DNA of 33,880 nucleotides from Holosporaceae bacterium (GTDB taxonomy: Bacteria > Pseudomonadota > Alphaproteobacteria > UBA3830). This document shows positions 17,048 through 26,602 of this stretch, piece by piece. The notes under the pieces are model-generated. The model did no database searches. It worked only from the letters and a program-made list of their open reading frames with translations, and was not told where the DNA came from. Location: NCBI GenBank assembly GCA_031283965.1, contig JAITAU010000059.1:1-33880 (forward strand), given 5' to 3'. The position numbers and the translations under genes were made by a program. Position 1 is the first letter of the stretch. Each line of letters opens with the position of its first letter.

Positions 17048-19329
17048 ATTAATCCGGTCAGAGTGAAAGTCTGCGTCTCGTCAAACTTCTTCTTTCTCAG
17101 CGAGAACCCGAATACAAAGGACATCGGCGACCCGAGCGGCGATTTGGCCCACTCGATGGCAACGCCGGCAGAGGCTCTTGTGGAGCTGCAGTCATTGACC
17201 TTGGAGCTGGCATATTTGGTGCCCCAGGCGCTGCCGAAATCCAGGAAGACCACGCCGTTTATGCCGATTTCCCGCGTGGACAGAGGGGCTTTCACCATAA
17301 AGCTAAGAGTCCAGAATTTGTTGCCGCCGATGCTGTTTCCATGAAGATCTCGCGGACCTACGCCGTAGGAATCAAATCCGCGCAGACTGTCCCCTCCTCC
17401 GAGAGTATAACGGTGACCGCTGCGAACGCCTCTGGACTCAATGAGATGACCGATGTTGGCGCTGGTGATGAAGGTGAGCTTCTGGGACAGTGGATAATAG
17501 TAATTTCCACCGAGCTCATTTTTGAAATACCGCACGCTGCCGCCGATTCCGGCGAAGGAATTTGTTAGCGCAATATCGTAGCCGCTTCTTGGATCGTACG
17601 GATTATCGGCTCTGTTGAAGAACAAAGTGGAAGATATTTCGCTACTGACGTAGCGGCCGAACTCATCTCTCATGAGATACACTGCGACGTTGTCCGGAAC
17701 TCGTGCATATGTTTCTTGTCCATCCCTGCTCCACCAACGTCGATCGTTGAAGGCTAGGGTATAGGATATGCGATGTCTCAGATCGTTCCTGATGCTATAG
17801 ATGATGAAGGGCGATATGTATGCGGACTTGTTGACACTCTGATCCACACTTTTTCTGTTGTATTGGTGGGCTCCAATGTTGACGCCGGCTCCGAAGTTGA
17901 GATCCATGAAACGCGGGTTGAATATACCGAGTTTTATGCCATGATTTTTCTGTGCCCAGGACACATCAGCCGAGAAACTATTCCCGGTTCCCATCAGGTT
18001 ATTCTCCACGAAGCCGACGAAGCCGCCGAATCCATCGGCGTCGTTGACGTTGAGTCCGAAGCGGAATTGCGCTGTGCTCTCCTTTTCCTTCACGGAGACG
18101 ATCAGAATCCGCCTGTCATCGGTGGAACCGTTAACGTCGCTGATCTGCACGTCATCAAAATAATCCAGACTCTTTAGGAGCTCAGTCGTTCTCTGGATTT
18201 TGTAGAGGTTTAGGGCGTCCCCCTCCTGGATGGTAAACTCTCGGCGGATGACTCGATCGAGGGTTCTGGTATTGCCGACAATTTCGATGCGCTCCACGAA
18301 GGCTCGCGGCCGCTCGACTATGGTGTATTTCACTGTGGCGGTTTTCTTGACCTTGTCGTAGTCGACGTCCACCACTACGTCGATGAATGGATTATCCTTC
18401 AGGGAGATCACGCCCCGGACGTTGTCCTTGCAGGCGTTTATCAGGGCCTCGTTGTAGATGCTTCCCTTTTTTATTTCGATATATTTCTTAAACTCATCGA
18501 CCTTCACCTTCTTTACTTTGGACTCCAGGCTTGTGCTCTTGATGGTGTATTTATCTCCTTCCTCGAGGATGAAGGTGCAATAGTGGGATTTTTTATCAAA
18601 ATCCATCTCGGCGGAGGTGGAGACGACCATGAAGAAGGGATACCCGTTGTTTTTATAGAAAGAGGACAGGGTCTCCACGTCCACTTCTATGCGCTCCTCT
18701 CGGAAGACATGACTATCGTAATCCCAGAAACGCCAAACTTTCGCCTCTTTAGTCTCCAGCAGGTCCTTCAACTCATCATCGCTGAAGTTTTTATTGCCGA
18801 CGAAAAGGATTTTCTGCACCTTCGTCTTCGATCCTTCATTGATCTCGAAAACCAGGTCGATTCGATTGCCGGGATGGCGGATGATTTTGGGCACAATGAC
18901 GGCGGAATAGCAGCCGAGCGCCTTGTAGGTCATCTGAAAATCCGACAGAATGTCCTTGATGATGTGCATGCTGTAGAGCCGTCCCTCGCCGACTCTATCG
19001 TTTATGATATTTTTCAGCGTATCGTCGCTGGCGACGTCGTTTCCCTCGAACGCTACTCTGTCGATCATGGGTTTTTCCTGACATTTAATCACCAGGGCGT
19101 CGCTTCGCTTGATGATTTTTATATGGGAGAAAAAATCCTTCTTGAAAAGAGCCTTCAGCGTCGCATCCACGTCCGCAGGTCCGTAGCTTTTGTTTGGTTT
19201 GATGGCGAGGCAGTCTTCGATGGCTTCGATTTCGACTCGATCAAGCCCTTCAAACTCGATTTTACTCACAATGTCCGCCGCCGCGTCCGCCAAGCACAGA
19301 ACAACCGCTAAACATAACGCCTTTCTCAT
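17044..19329 (-). CDS. bamA: Outer membrane protein assembly factor BamA
   Basis: Signal peptide, POTRA repeats, GHRYTLGGGDSLRGFDSYGVGPRD (VRGF-type loop), C-terminal 16-strand barrel. Confidence 0.95.
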   Translation of the reverse strand: MRKALCLAVVLCLADAAADIVSKIEFEGLDRVEIEAIEDCLAIKPNKSYGPADVDATLKALFKKDFFSHIKIIKRSDALVIKCQEKPMIDRVAFEGNDVASDDTLKNIINDRVGEGRLYSMHIIKDILSDFQMTYKALGCYSAVIVPKIIRHPGNRIDLVFEINEGSKTKVQKILFVGNKNFSDDELKDLLETKEAKVWRFWDYDSHVFREERIEVDVETLSSFYKNNGYPFFMVVSTSAEMDFDKKSHYCTFILEEGDKYTIKSTSLESKVKKVKVDEFKKYIEIKKGSIYNEALINACKDNVRGVISLKDNPFIDVVVDVDYDKVKKTATVKYTIVERPRAFVERIEIVGNTRTLDRVIRREFTIQEGDALNLYKIQRTTELLKSLDYFDDVQISDVNGSTDDRRILIVSVKEKESTAQFRFGLNVNDADGFGGFVGFVENNLMGTGNSFSADVSWAQKNHGIKLGIFNPRFMDLNFGAGVNIGAHQYNRKSVDQSVNKSAYISPFIIYSIRNDLRHRISYTLAFNDRRWWSRDGQETYARVPDNVAVYLMRDEFGRYVSSEISSTLFFNRADNPYDPRSGYDIALTNSFAGIGGSVRYFKNELGGNYYYPLSQKLTFITSANIGHLIESRGVRSGHRYTLGGGDSLRGFDSYGVGPRDLHGNSIGGNKFWTLSFMVKAPLSTREIGINGVVFLDFGSAWGTKYASSKVNDCSSTRASAGVAIEWAKSPLGSPMSFVFGFSLRKKKFDETQTFTLTGLM

Positions 19330-19336
19330 ATCTCCA

Positions 19337-20470
19337 TCACTCCATCAAACTAGAAACAAACTTATTCACCGCCTCGATGCGAAGGATATCATTCACCGTC
19401 GTAACCAGCATGAGAAGTATCAACAAAACTGCGCAGACCATCATAATACGTTCCTGCAATGTTTTGTTGAGTTTTTTTCTGATCACCTCTTCAACGAAAC
19501 AGATTAAAATCCTGCCGCCGTCCAGCACAGGCAATGGAAAGAGATTTATAAACCCGAGATTCAGCGACAGCATGGCGGTAAATATGATCAGCAGAGCGTA
19601 GTTGCCGGACTTCGTCAGATCGCCGGCCATGGAGGCCATCTGAACGACGCCGCTAAAGTCGTCCAGAGATTTTTTCCCGGAGAATAGCTTGCTTAATATT
19701 TTGCAGAATTCCATCGTGGCTCGATAACAACTCCTAAAACTGAATTGCACGGATTCAAACAATGATCGCTTCTCAAAAGTTGGCTTTCCGACGGATATGC
19801 CAACCAATTTGCTTTTCCTGACGCCTCCGAGAAGCTTTTTGGTCTCTTGTACCTCGGGAACAACGGAAATTGCGACCCGTCGCCCTTTTCGCTCGATAAC
19901 AAAATCCACGCGACCGGACTTGTTGTTAGCGATGGCCACGTCCACATCTCGATATCTTGAGACTCCTCTACCATCCACAGAGATTATTTTGTCTCCGGCA
20001 ACGATTCCGTGCTTCTTGGCAGCGCTATTAGTCGATACTTTTCCCACGACGGACGGATAATTAGGAAAGCCGTAGCACCAGCTCATGATCACGATCACCA
20101 GAAACGCGTAGATGTAGTTAAAAAACGGGCCGCAGAAGGCCACCAGCATCTTTTCCCAATTGTTTTTCGCGGAAAAAGAGAACTTTTTTTCCTCTTCGCT
20201 CAATGTCTGTAGCGCGGCGCCGTTCTCGGTGGCGGAGGCCATGTCTCCATCTCCCAGCATCATGACATATCCTCCCACCGGGAACGCAGATATACACCAA
20301 CGGGTTCCGTGTTTGTCATCGACGCCCCAAAGCTCTGGACCGATGCCGAGGGAAAACTTCGTGACCTTGACGCCAACAGTTTTGGCCGCCAGATAGTGGC
20401 CATATTCGTGCACGAAAACCACTGTGTTTATGATGACAAAGAACGAAACGAGATAGTAGAGAATGTCCAT
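19337..20470 (-). CDS. rseP: RseP-like site-2 intramembrane metalloprotease
   Basis: VVFVHEYGHYLAAK (HExxH), one PDZ domain, NLFPLPVLDGGRI. Confidence 0.95.
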   Translation of the reverse strand: MDILYYLVSFFVIINTVVFVHEYGHYLAAKTVGVKVTKFSLGIGPELWGVDDKHGTRWCISAFPVGGYVMMLGDGDMASATENGAALQTLSEEEKKFSFSAKNNWEKMLVAFCGPFFNYIYAFLVIVIMSWCYGFPNYPSVVGKVSTNSAAKKHGIVAGDKIISVDGRGVSRYRDVDVAIANNKSGRVDFVIERKGRRVAISVVPEVQETKKLLGGVRKSKLVGISVGKPTFEKRSLFESVQFSFRSCYRATMEFCKILSKLFSGKKSLDDFSGVVQMASMAGDLTKSGNYALLIIFTAMLSLNLGFINLFPLPVLDGGRILICFVEEVIRKKLNKTLQERIMMVCAVLLILLMLVTTVNDILRIEAVNKFVSSLME

Positions 20471-20481
20471 GTTATTAACAC

Positions 20482-21171
20482 CTAAAATAAAAGACCAAGT
20501 AGCGCCAACACCGTGGAAGCCAACAGTAGGCTATCGAGACGGTCCAGTATTCCGCCATGGCCTGGGAATATATCACCCATATCCTTGACGGAAATTTTTC
20601 TTTTGAAGCTGGATTCCAGGAGATCCCCGAAGATCGACGCCAGAATCATCGCCTGGACTACCCAGAAATTCGTGAGATCCTGGCACAGGCGGCCGCCATA
20701 TCTCAAAGTATCCGGGAACATCCAGCTCAGGAAGAAGAAGGCTACGTTGGCGACGATTATCCCTCCCCAAAAGCCAGCCCAGGTCTTGTGAGGACTGATT
20801 TTGGGACACAGTTTCGGCCCGCCGATGAGTTTTCCGAAGAGATAACCTCCGATGTCTGTAAAACTGGCCATGCAGATCAGGAGTCCACACCCAAGTGCTC
20901 CGAAAAATTCTCGACAGTAGACGAAGGAGCAGATGCCAACGAAACATACGACCAGAGCGAGGCCACGCAGCGGCAGTTTTCCCTTTATTTTCGGAGAAAA
21001 TATCTCGCAGGCCATTATGGCGAAGGTGATCCAGCACAAAATCGTAAACACCCGGCCGGAGACGTGGAAAAGCATAAAGATGAACGGAATGAACATAAAG
21101 GAGGACAGCAGGCGCACAAAAAATTCCTTCCTCCGGCCACAGTCTTCATACTTCACGGTTTCACTCACCAT
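20482..21171 (-). CDS. cdsA: Phosphatidate cytidylyltransferase
   Basis: Multipass membrane protein with SFTDIGGYLFGKLIGGPKLCPKISPHKTWAGFWGG and PGHGGILDRLDSLL. Confidence 0.95.
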   Translation of the reverse strand: MVSETVKYEDCGRRKEFFVRLLSSFMFIPFIFMLFHVSGRVFTILCWITFAIMACEIFSPKIKGKLPLRGLALVVCFVGICSFVYCREFFGALGCGLLICMASFTDIGGYLFGKLIGGPKLCPKISPHKTWAGFWGGIIVANVAFFFLSWMFPDTLRYGGRLCQDLTNFWVVQAMILASIFGDLLESSFKRKISVKDMGDIFPGHGGILDRLDSLLLASTVLALLGLLF

Positions 21172-21856
21172 ACCTTCTTTCCCTTTTCAGAAATTCATCC
21201 ACCACGGATTTTAAATCATTTTCGCTAAAATCAGGCCACAATTTATCGATAAAAAATATCTCCGAGTAGGCGGACTGCCATACGAGGAAATTGCTCATGC
21301 GCCGTTCGCTGGTCCTGATGATGATATCAGGATGTGGGATACCGGCGGTGTCCAGATATGAGGAGAACATCTCCTCCGTCAAGTCGGAGACGCTAATCTT
21401 CCCGTCGATGGCGTCCCGTACGACCCGTCTCACTCCTCTGGTGATTTCGTCCCGCCCGCCGTAGCTGACGGCGATGACGGCCGTCAGCCCGACATTGTTT
21501 CTAGTGCGATTCTCCACGTATGCAGCCTTTTCGCGGACATCTTCACGCAGCCTCAGCGTGTCTCCGATCACCCTGACCCTTATGTTGTGCTCATTCAGGA
21601 AACCATCGGCGTCGCTGAAAGAGTCTCGGAAGATATCCATCAGATAATTCACTTCCTCCTGGGAGCGATTCCAATTTTCCGTGGAGAACATGTAGAAAGT
21701 CGCGTATCTGATGCAGTATTTGGGGAGAAATACCATAACATTCTTAACGACGTCATAGCCGCTCTTGTGTCCAAAAAGAACAGGCATGCCGTGGGCAGCA
21801 GCCCAACGACGATTTCCGTCCAAAATAAAGGCCACGTGCTTCGGAGAACTATCCAT
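21161..21856 (-). CDS. uppS: Isoprenyl (undecaprenyl) diphosphate synthase
   Basis: HVAFILDGNRRWAAAHGMP, GHKSGYDVVKNV, FSTENWNRSQEEV, DIIIRTSERRMSNFLVWQSAYSEIFF. Confidence 0.96.
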   Translation of the reverse strand: MDSSPKHVAFILDGNRRWAAAHGMPVLFGHKSGYDVVKNVMVFLPKYCIRYATFYMFSTENWNRSQEEVNYLMDIFRDSFSDADGFLNEHNIRVRVIGDTLRLREDVREKAAYVENRTRNNVGLTAVIAVSYGGRDEITRGVRRVVRDAIDGKISVSDLTEEMFSSYLDTAGIPHPDIIIRTSERRMSNFLVWQSAYSEIFFIDKLWPDFSENDLKSVVDEFLKRERRYGE

Positions 21857-22402
21857 TTAGATTTTCATTATTTCATTTTCTTTGATGGTTTGGGATGAAT
21901 CTATCTTCTTTATGAACTCATCCGTCAATTTCTGGACGTCCTCGGACAGGCGCTTCAGCTGATCCTCGGAAATCTCGCCGTTCTTCTCCTGTTTTTTTAT
22001 CTCGTCCATCCCCTCCCGCCGGATATTCCGGATGGAAATGCGTGTCTGCTCGGCGTACTTACCGGCCAACTTGCAAATTTCCTTCCTTCTCTCTTCACTC
22101 AAATCTGGAATGGTAATCCGAATCACCTGGCTGTCCACCACCGGGCTTAACCCCACCGGAGAATTCCTGATGGCGATTTCTGTCGGTTTCACCAGAGAGG
22201 AGTCCCAGATCTGTATGGAGAGCATTTTGGCTTCCGGAGCGCTGATGGTCCCTACTTGCTGCAGCGGCACCAGGCTTCCATATGCCTCCACCATTATGTT
22301 GTCTAAAATCGTGACTGAGGCGCGACCGGTTCTTAGACTTCTGAAGTCTCTCAGGAGATTCTCATAGCCGGCGTTCATCTTTTTTCTCAAGTTATCCAAC
22401 AA
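21857..22402 (-). CDS. frr: Ribosome recycling factor
   Basis: LRTGRASVTILDNIMVEAYGSLVPLQQVGTISAPEAKMLSIQIWD, IPDLSEERRKE, RNIRREGMDEIKK. Confidence 0.97.
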   Translation of the reverse strand: MLDNLRKKMNAGYENLLRDFRSLRTGRASVTILDNIMVEAYGSLVPLQQVGTISAPEAKMLSIQIWDSSLVKPTEIAIRNSPVGLSPVVDSQVIRITIPDLSEERRKEICKLAGKYAEQTRISIRNIRREGMDEIKKQEKNGEISEDQLKRLSEDVQKLTDEFIKKIDSSQTIKENEIMKI

Positions 22403-22424
22403 CTACGCGCTCTCCTTACAAAAA

Positions 22425-23135
22425 CTAAGATATTATAGAACAGTTTTCTCCACTGGATAGAACATTATTTAGATCGCCTTTTTCTTTCAACGAAAAAACC
22501 ATAATTGGGATTTGATTCTCACGAGCCAGGGTAACGGCTGTGTGGTCCATGACCCTTATGTCCCTCTCCAACACCTCTTTATGGGATAATTTCTCCAGCA
22601 GAACGGCCTGAGGATTTTTCTCAGGATCGCAATCGTAGACGCCTGCCACCTTGGTGGCCTTCAGCAGCATCTCGCAGCCGGTCTCCAGTGCCCGAAGAAT
22701 GGCAGCGGTGTCGGTGGTGAAATAGGGATTGCCTGATCCCGCTGCGCACACCACCACTCGCCTCTTTTCCAAATGTCTGATGGCCTTGCGGCGAATATAT
22801 GGCTCGCAGACCATAGGCATGGCGATGGCTGACATAACCCGTGATGGTACGTCGTGTCTTTCCAGAGAATTCTGGAGAGCGATGGAGTTCATGACGGTGG
22901 CCAGCATGCCGATGTTATCGGCCACGGCCCGGTGCATACCGTAAGCGGCAGCTGAAACGCCACGAAAAAAATTTCCGCCTCCAGTCACCACGCAGACTTC
23001 ATACCCGTTTTCGTACACAGATTTTATTTCGTCGGCAACCCTGTCCAGCGTTGCCACGTCGATGCCAAAATCCAACGGTCCCATCAGGAATTCGCCAGAA
23101 ATCTTCAATAGTATCCGACGATTTTTCTTTTCCAC
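22425..23135 (-). CDS. pyrH: Uridylate kinase
   Basis: RILLKISGEFLMG, VVTGGGNFFRG, GMLATVMNSIALQNSLE, AAGSGNPYFTTDTAAILRALE. Confidence 0.97.
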   Translation of the reverse strand: MEKKNRRILLKISGEFLMGPLDFGIDVATLDRVADEIKSVYENGYEVCVVTGGGNFFRGVSAAAYGMHRAVADNIGMLATVMNSIALQNSLERHDVPSRVMSAIAMPMVCEPYIRRKAIRHLEKRRVVVCAAGSGNPYFTTDTAAILRALETGCEMLLKATKVAGVYDCDPEKNPQAVLLEKLSHKEVLERDIRVMDHTAVTLARENQIPIMVFSLKEKGDLNNVLSSGENCSIIS

Positions 23136-23149
23136 AACATTTCCTTCCG

Positions 23150-24073
23150 TTAGCCCAATTGCGCGGCAACCTCCGCGGCGAAATCAACGGACTGCTTTTC
23201 TATTCCTTCTCCGAGAACGTATTTTATGAATTTCTTGACGACTATTGGCGCACCGATTTCCTTGGCGACGCCCGCAACCACGTCCTTGACACGAGAAGAC
23301 CCGTCCACCACAAAAACCTGCTCCATCAGTACTACATCTTCGTAAAATTTCCTAATGCGCCCCTCCACTATCTTGTCCACAAACTCCGGCGGTTTTCCCA
23401 TACTCTTTGCCTGCTCCAGCACCACCGCCCGCTCCCGTTCCAGGAGAGTTGGATCCAGATCCTGGACGGAAACGGAGGCAGGAGAAGTGGCGGCGATGTG
23501 CATGGCCAGCTTCTTCCCCAGCTCCAGCAGTTTTTCTCGATTGCCAGAGGATTCGATGGCCACAAGAATACCAATGCGTCCCAAATTATCTGCGACTTTA
23601 TTGTGCACATACGAGGCTATGACTCCGTCGGTCACATTCAAATGCGCCAGACGACGCAACCCCATATTTTCCCCAACGATGGCGATCAAATTGGTCAACT
23701 CTTCCCCGACGGTTCGGCCGCTGTTCGGATAGGAGGCGTCCTTCAGGGATTCCAGACAGCAGCCGCTCCCGCAGCCTATGGCCGCCACCTGACCGACATA
23801 TTTTTGGAAGAGTTCATTTCTGGCCACAAAGTCTGTTTCGGCGTTTACCTCTACGAGGGAGCCACGATTACCTGACGTATGAACCCCCACCAGGCCGTCG
23901 GCGGCGACTCGTCCAGATTTCTTCGCAGCCGCGGCTAATCCCTTCTTGCGCAACCAGTCAACAGCGTTCTCAACGTTGCCGTCACTCTCCATCAACGCCT
24001 TCTTGCAGTCCATCATGCCGGCTCCGGTGCGTTCCCGTAGCAGCTTTACATCACTCGCCTGTACATCTGCCAT
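23150..24073 (-). CDS. tsf: Elongation factor Ts
   Basis: VKLLRERTGAGMMDCKKALMESDGNVENAVDWLRKKG; VEVNAETDFVARNELF. Confidence 0.97.
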   Translation of the reverse strand: MADVQASDVKLLRERTGAGMMDCKKALMESDGNVENAVDWLRKKGLAAAAKKSGRVAADGLVGVHTSGNRGSLVEVNAETDFVARNELFQKYVGQVAAIGCGSGCCLESLKDASYPNSGRTVGEELTNLIAIVGENMGLRRLAHLNVTDGVIASYVHNKVADNLGRIGILVAIESSGNREKLLELGKKLAMHIAATSPASVSVQDLDPTLLERERAVVLEQAKSMGKPPEFVDKIVEGRIRKFYEDVVLMEQVFVVDGSSRVKDVVAGVAKEIGAPIVVKKFIKYVLGEGIEKQSVDFAAEVAAQLG

Positions 24074-24076
24074 GTT

Positions 24077-24895
24077 CTATACCTCCACCTGTTCCGTGAC
24101 GACCTCCGACGGCTTCGATTCCGCTTCCGTTTGCTCTGGAGCCTCGCTAAACCCCGTATCTGTTTCCATCACCTGTTCTTCCAGCGCTCCAATATCCACG
24201 CCGGAGGAGGCCAATCCCTGCTGAATTCCCTCGATGATGGCATTTTCCATGGCGCTGCAGTATAAATTTATGGCTTTTATGGAGTCGTCATTGCCGGGAA
24301 TTGGGTAATCCACCAGACTCGGGTCTGAATTGGTATCGCAAACGCCAACAATCGGGATATTCAGTACCCGGGCTTCCAGGACGGCGGTCCTCTCCTGTAC
24401 GACATCCAGCACAAACAGCAACGACGGAGTTCCCCCCATGCTGCGAACGCCACCCAGCCCTCGATTCAGCTTCTGGGCGTCGCGCTCGATGCTCAAAATC
24501 TCCTTTTTTTTCAGCAGGATATCCGGATCGTGGACTTTTTTCTCCAGAGTTTCTAGCTTCTTGATGGACTGGGAGACTGTTTTCCAGTTGGTGAGCATGC
24601 CACCCAACCAGCGGTGATTGACATAATACTGGCCGCTGCGAGTAGCGGCTTCGGCGATCCTTTCCCGCGCCTGTCGCTTGGTGCCAACGAAAAGGATTCG
24701 TCCGCCGCCGGCAGCCACCTCCGCCACCGTTTGCTGCGCTTCTTTCAGCAGCGTCAGTGTACGGTCCAGATTTATGATGTGAATTCTGTCCCGAGACCCG
24801 TATATGTAGGGCGCCATCTTTGGGTTCCAGCGCCGCGTCTGGTGGCCGTAGTGAACCCCGGCTTCCAGCAAATCTTTGACTGAAATTTCTTGCAT
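24077..24895 (-). CDS. rpsB: 30S ribosomal protein S2
   Basis: VKDLLEAGVHYGHQTRRWNPKMAPYIYGSRDRIHIINLDRT; VNHRWLGGMLTNWKT; start taken at MQEISVK (24895), track extends to 24907. Confidence 0.97.
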   Translation of the reverse strand: MQEISVKDLLEAGVHYGHQTRRWNPKMAPYIYGSRDRIHIINLDRTLTLLKEAQQTVAEVAAGGGRILFVGTKRQARERIAEAATRSGQYYVNHRWLGGMLTNWKTVSQSIKKLETLEKKVHDPDILLKKKEILSIERDAQKLNRGLGGVRSMGGTPSLLFVLDVVQERTAVLEARVLNIPIVGVCDTNSDPSLVDYPIPGNDDSIKAINLYCSAMENAIIEGIQQGLASSGVDIGALEEQVMETDTGFSEAPEQTEAESKPSEVVTEQVEV

Positions 24896-25121
24896 TATCA
24901 CTCCCAATTTTTCGGTTAAACTAGAGAAAAGCCGCCGTTCATCCTGAACTCCGACAAATCTCCCCTCCGCAAAACATAAGCTGAAAAACCAGACCGAACG
25001 GATGCTCTATACCATAGAGACCCAGTTTTGCGTGCATACTGGAGCAGTTTATACACAAAAACTGAGCCGATTACAACAGAAATCCACCAACTGAGATCGT
25101 TGCCCATTTAGGAGAATCATT

Positions 25122-25175
25122 CGACGGCGGCGTTCGTTGACAGCGCCTTAGTCTTTTGTTAGCTTCCCGCCGTCG
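25122..25175. promoter_or_regulatory. Inverted repeat CGACGGCGG / CCGCCGTCG in the trpS 5' region
   Basis: Perfect 9-bp arms at 25122-25130 and 25167-25175, 33 bp upstream of the trpS ATG. Confidence 0.4.
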
Positions 25176-25207
25176 GCGTTCGGGCGCATCCGTGAAAGGC
25201 AGAACAC

Positions 25208-26233
25208 ATGAAGAAAGTAGCTCTCACTGGCGATAGGCCCACGGGAAATCTCCATCTGGGACATCTGGCGGGCTCCCTGATGAATCGCGTTCAGCTTCAG
25301 GATTCATTCGACCAATACGTCATGTTGGCCGACGTGCAGGCCCTAACCGACTACTTCGAAAACCCGCAGAAAGTAAAGGATAACATACTCGAGGTGGCCG
25401 CCGACTATCTGGCTGTGGGAATTGACCCGGAATTATCCACCATATTCATTCAATCCCAGATCCCTCAGCTGGCGGAACTCACCGTGTACTTCATGAATTT
25501 GGTGACCGTCAGCAGACTGGAGCGGAATCCCACCGTGAAGACGGAAATCGCTCAGAAGGAGTTCGGCCGATCCGTACCCACGGGCTTTCTCTGCTATCCA
25601 ATCAGCCAGGCGGCAGATATAACTGCCTTTGGGACAGACGTAGTGCCTGTGGGTGAAGATCAGCTGCCCATGATCGAGTTGGCCAACGAAATTGTTCGAA
25701 AATTCAACAGGCTTTACCAGACGGACTGCCTAAAAGAATCAGAAGCTCTTTTGGGTAAGACCACCAGACTGGTGGGGATAGACGGAAAGGCGAAAGCCAG
25801 TAAGTCTTTGAACAATGCAATTTTTTTGAATGACCCGCCGGAGATCATAAAACAAAAAGTCCAAGCCATGTACACGGATCCTGATCACATAAGGATTTCT
25901 GATCCGGGAAAGGTGGATGGAAATGTGGTTTTTGCGTATTTGGATGCGTTCTACGACAATGCGGAAGAAATCTCTTCCCTAAAACAACAATATTCCAATG
26001 GTGGCCTCGGTGACACGGCTTTGAAGTCACTTTTAAACGAATGTCTACAGAAAATGTTGCTACCTATACGGGAGAAAAGGAGATTTTTGCGGAAAAAAGA
26101 CATACTGGAAATATGTATTAATGGGACCCGGAAAGCAAAAAGTGTGGCGGCAGGAACACTCGCAGCGGTAAAAAGTGCACTTGGCATTAATTTTTTTAAC
26201 GAAATGCCCATGCAGGGGGAAAATCTCTATTGA
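25208..26233 (+). CDS. trpS: Tryptophanyl-tRNA synthetase
   Basis: KKVALTGDRPTGNLHLGHLAGSL (HIGH region), GTDVVPVGEDQLPMIELANEI, GKAKASKSLNNAIFL (KMSKS variant). Confidence 0.95.
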   Translation: MKKVALTGDRPTGNLHLGHLAGSLMNRVQLQDSFDQYVMLADVQALTDYFENPQKVKDNILEVAADYLAVGIDPELSTIFIQSQIPQLAELTVYFMNLVTVSRLERNPTVKTEIAQKEFGRSVPTGFLCYPISQAADITAFGTDVVPVGEDQLPMIELANEIVRKFNRLYQTDCLKESEALLGKTTRLVGIDGKAKASKSLNNAIFLNDPPEIIKQKVQAMYTDPDHIRISDPGKVDGNVVFAYLDAFYDNAEEISSLKQQYSNGGLGDTALKSLLNECLQKMLLPIREKRRFLRKKDILEICINGTRKAKSVAAGTLAAVKSALGINFFNEMPMQGENLY

Positions 26234-26237
26234 TTTT

Positions 26238-26263
26238 GCCGAAGAAAGCCGGCAGACTTCGGC
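26238..26263. other. Hairpin GCCGAAG-N12-CTTCGGC between trpS and the HU gene
   Basis: 7-bp perfect inverted repeat at 26238-26244 and 26257-26263; no T-tract follows, so it is not a clear terminator. Confidence 0.5.
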
Positions 26264-26291
26264 CCTGTAGGTAGTTAATAGGAGTACATTT

Positions 26292-26564
26292 ATGAATAAG
26301 TCAGAACTGATCGATGCGTTATCGAAGAAGAGCGGCCTCACCAAGACCGACTCGGAGAAGGCCGTCAACTCTTTCGTAGGTATTGTGGAAGCGTCCCTGA
26401 AAAAAGGCCATGACGTGACCCTGGTGGGATTCGGTAGCTTCTCGGTGAAAAAGACCGCCGGACGCAGCGGGCGTAACTTCAAAACCGGAGCCACCATCGA
26501 CATTCCTCCACGGAAGTCTGTGCGGTTTAAGCCTGGGAAGAATCTTAAGGATTCCGTGAACTGA
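26292..26564 (+). CDS. hupB: HU-family DNA-binding protein
   Basis: MNKSELIDALSKKSGLTKTDSEKAVNSFVGIVEASLKKGHDVTLVGFGSFSVKKTAGRSGRNFKTGATIDIPPRKSVRFKPGKNLK. Confidence 0.95.
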   Translation: MNKSELIDALSKKSGLTKTDSEKAVNSFVGIVEASLKKGHDVTLVGFGSFSVKKTAGRSGRNFKTGATIDIPPRKSVRFKPGKNLKDSVN

Positions 26565-26576
26565 CCCCTTCGTTTT

Positions 26577-26591
26577 CCGCCGTAGCGGCGG
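26577..26591 (+). promoter_or_regulatory. GC-only hairpin CCGCCG-TAG-CGGCGG abutting the Shine-Dalgarno of the downstream OMP gene
   Basis: Perfect 6-bp stem with a 3-nt loop; last stem base G26591 is the first base of GGAGG (26591-26595); ATG at 26603. Confidence 0.45.
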
Positions 26592-26602
26592 GAGGATAAT
26601 GC

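Noticed and set aside
18583-19311. 242-aa plus-strand ORF opposite bamA
   Set aside because: Antisense to the BamA POTRA region; shadow ORF.
20557-21228. 223-aa plus-strand ORF opposite cdsA/uppS
   Set aside because: Entirely antisense to cdsA and the end of uppS with no domain similarity; shadow ORF.
24916-25107. 63-aa minus-strand ORF upstream of rpsB
   Set aside because: Has one hydrophobic segment but no ribosome-binding site or homology that I can see; could be real but not supportable.
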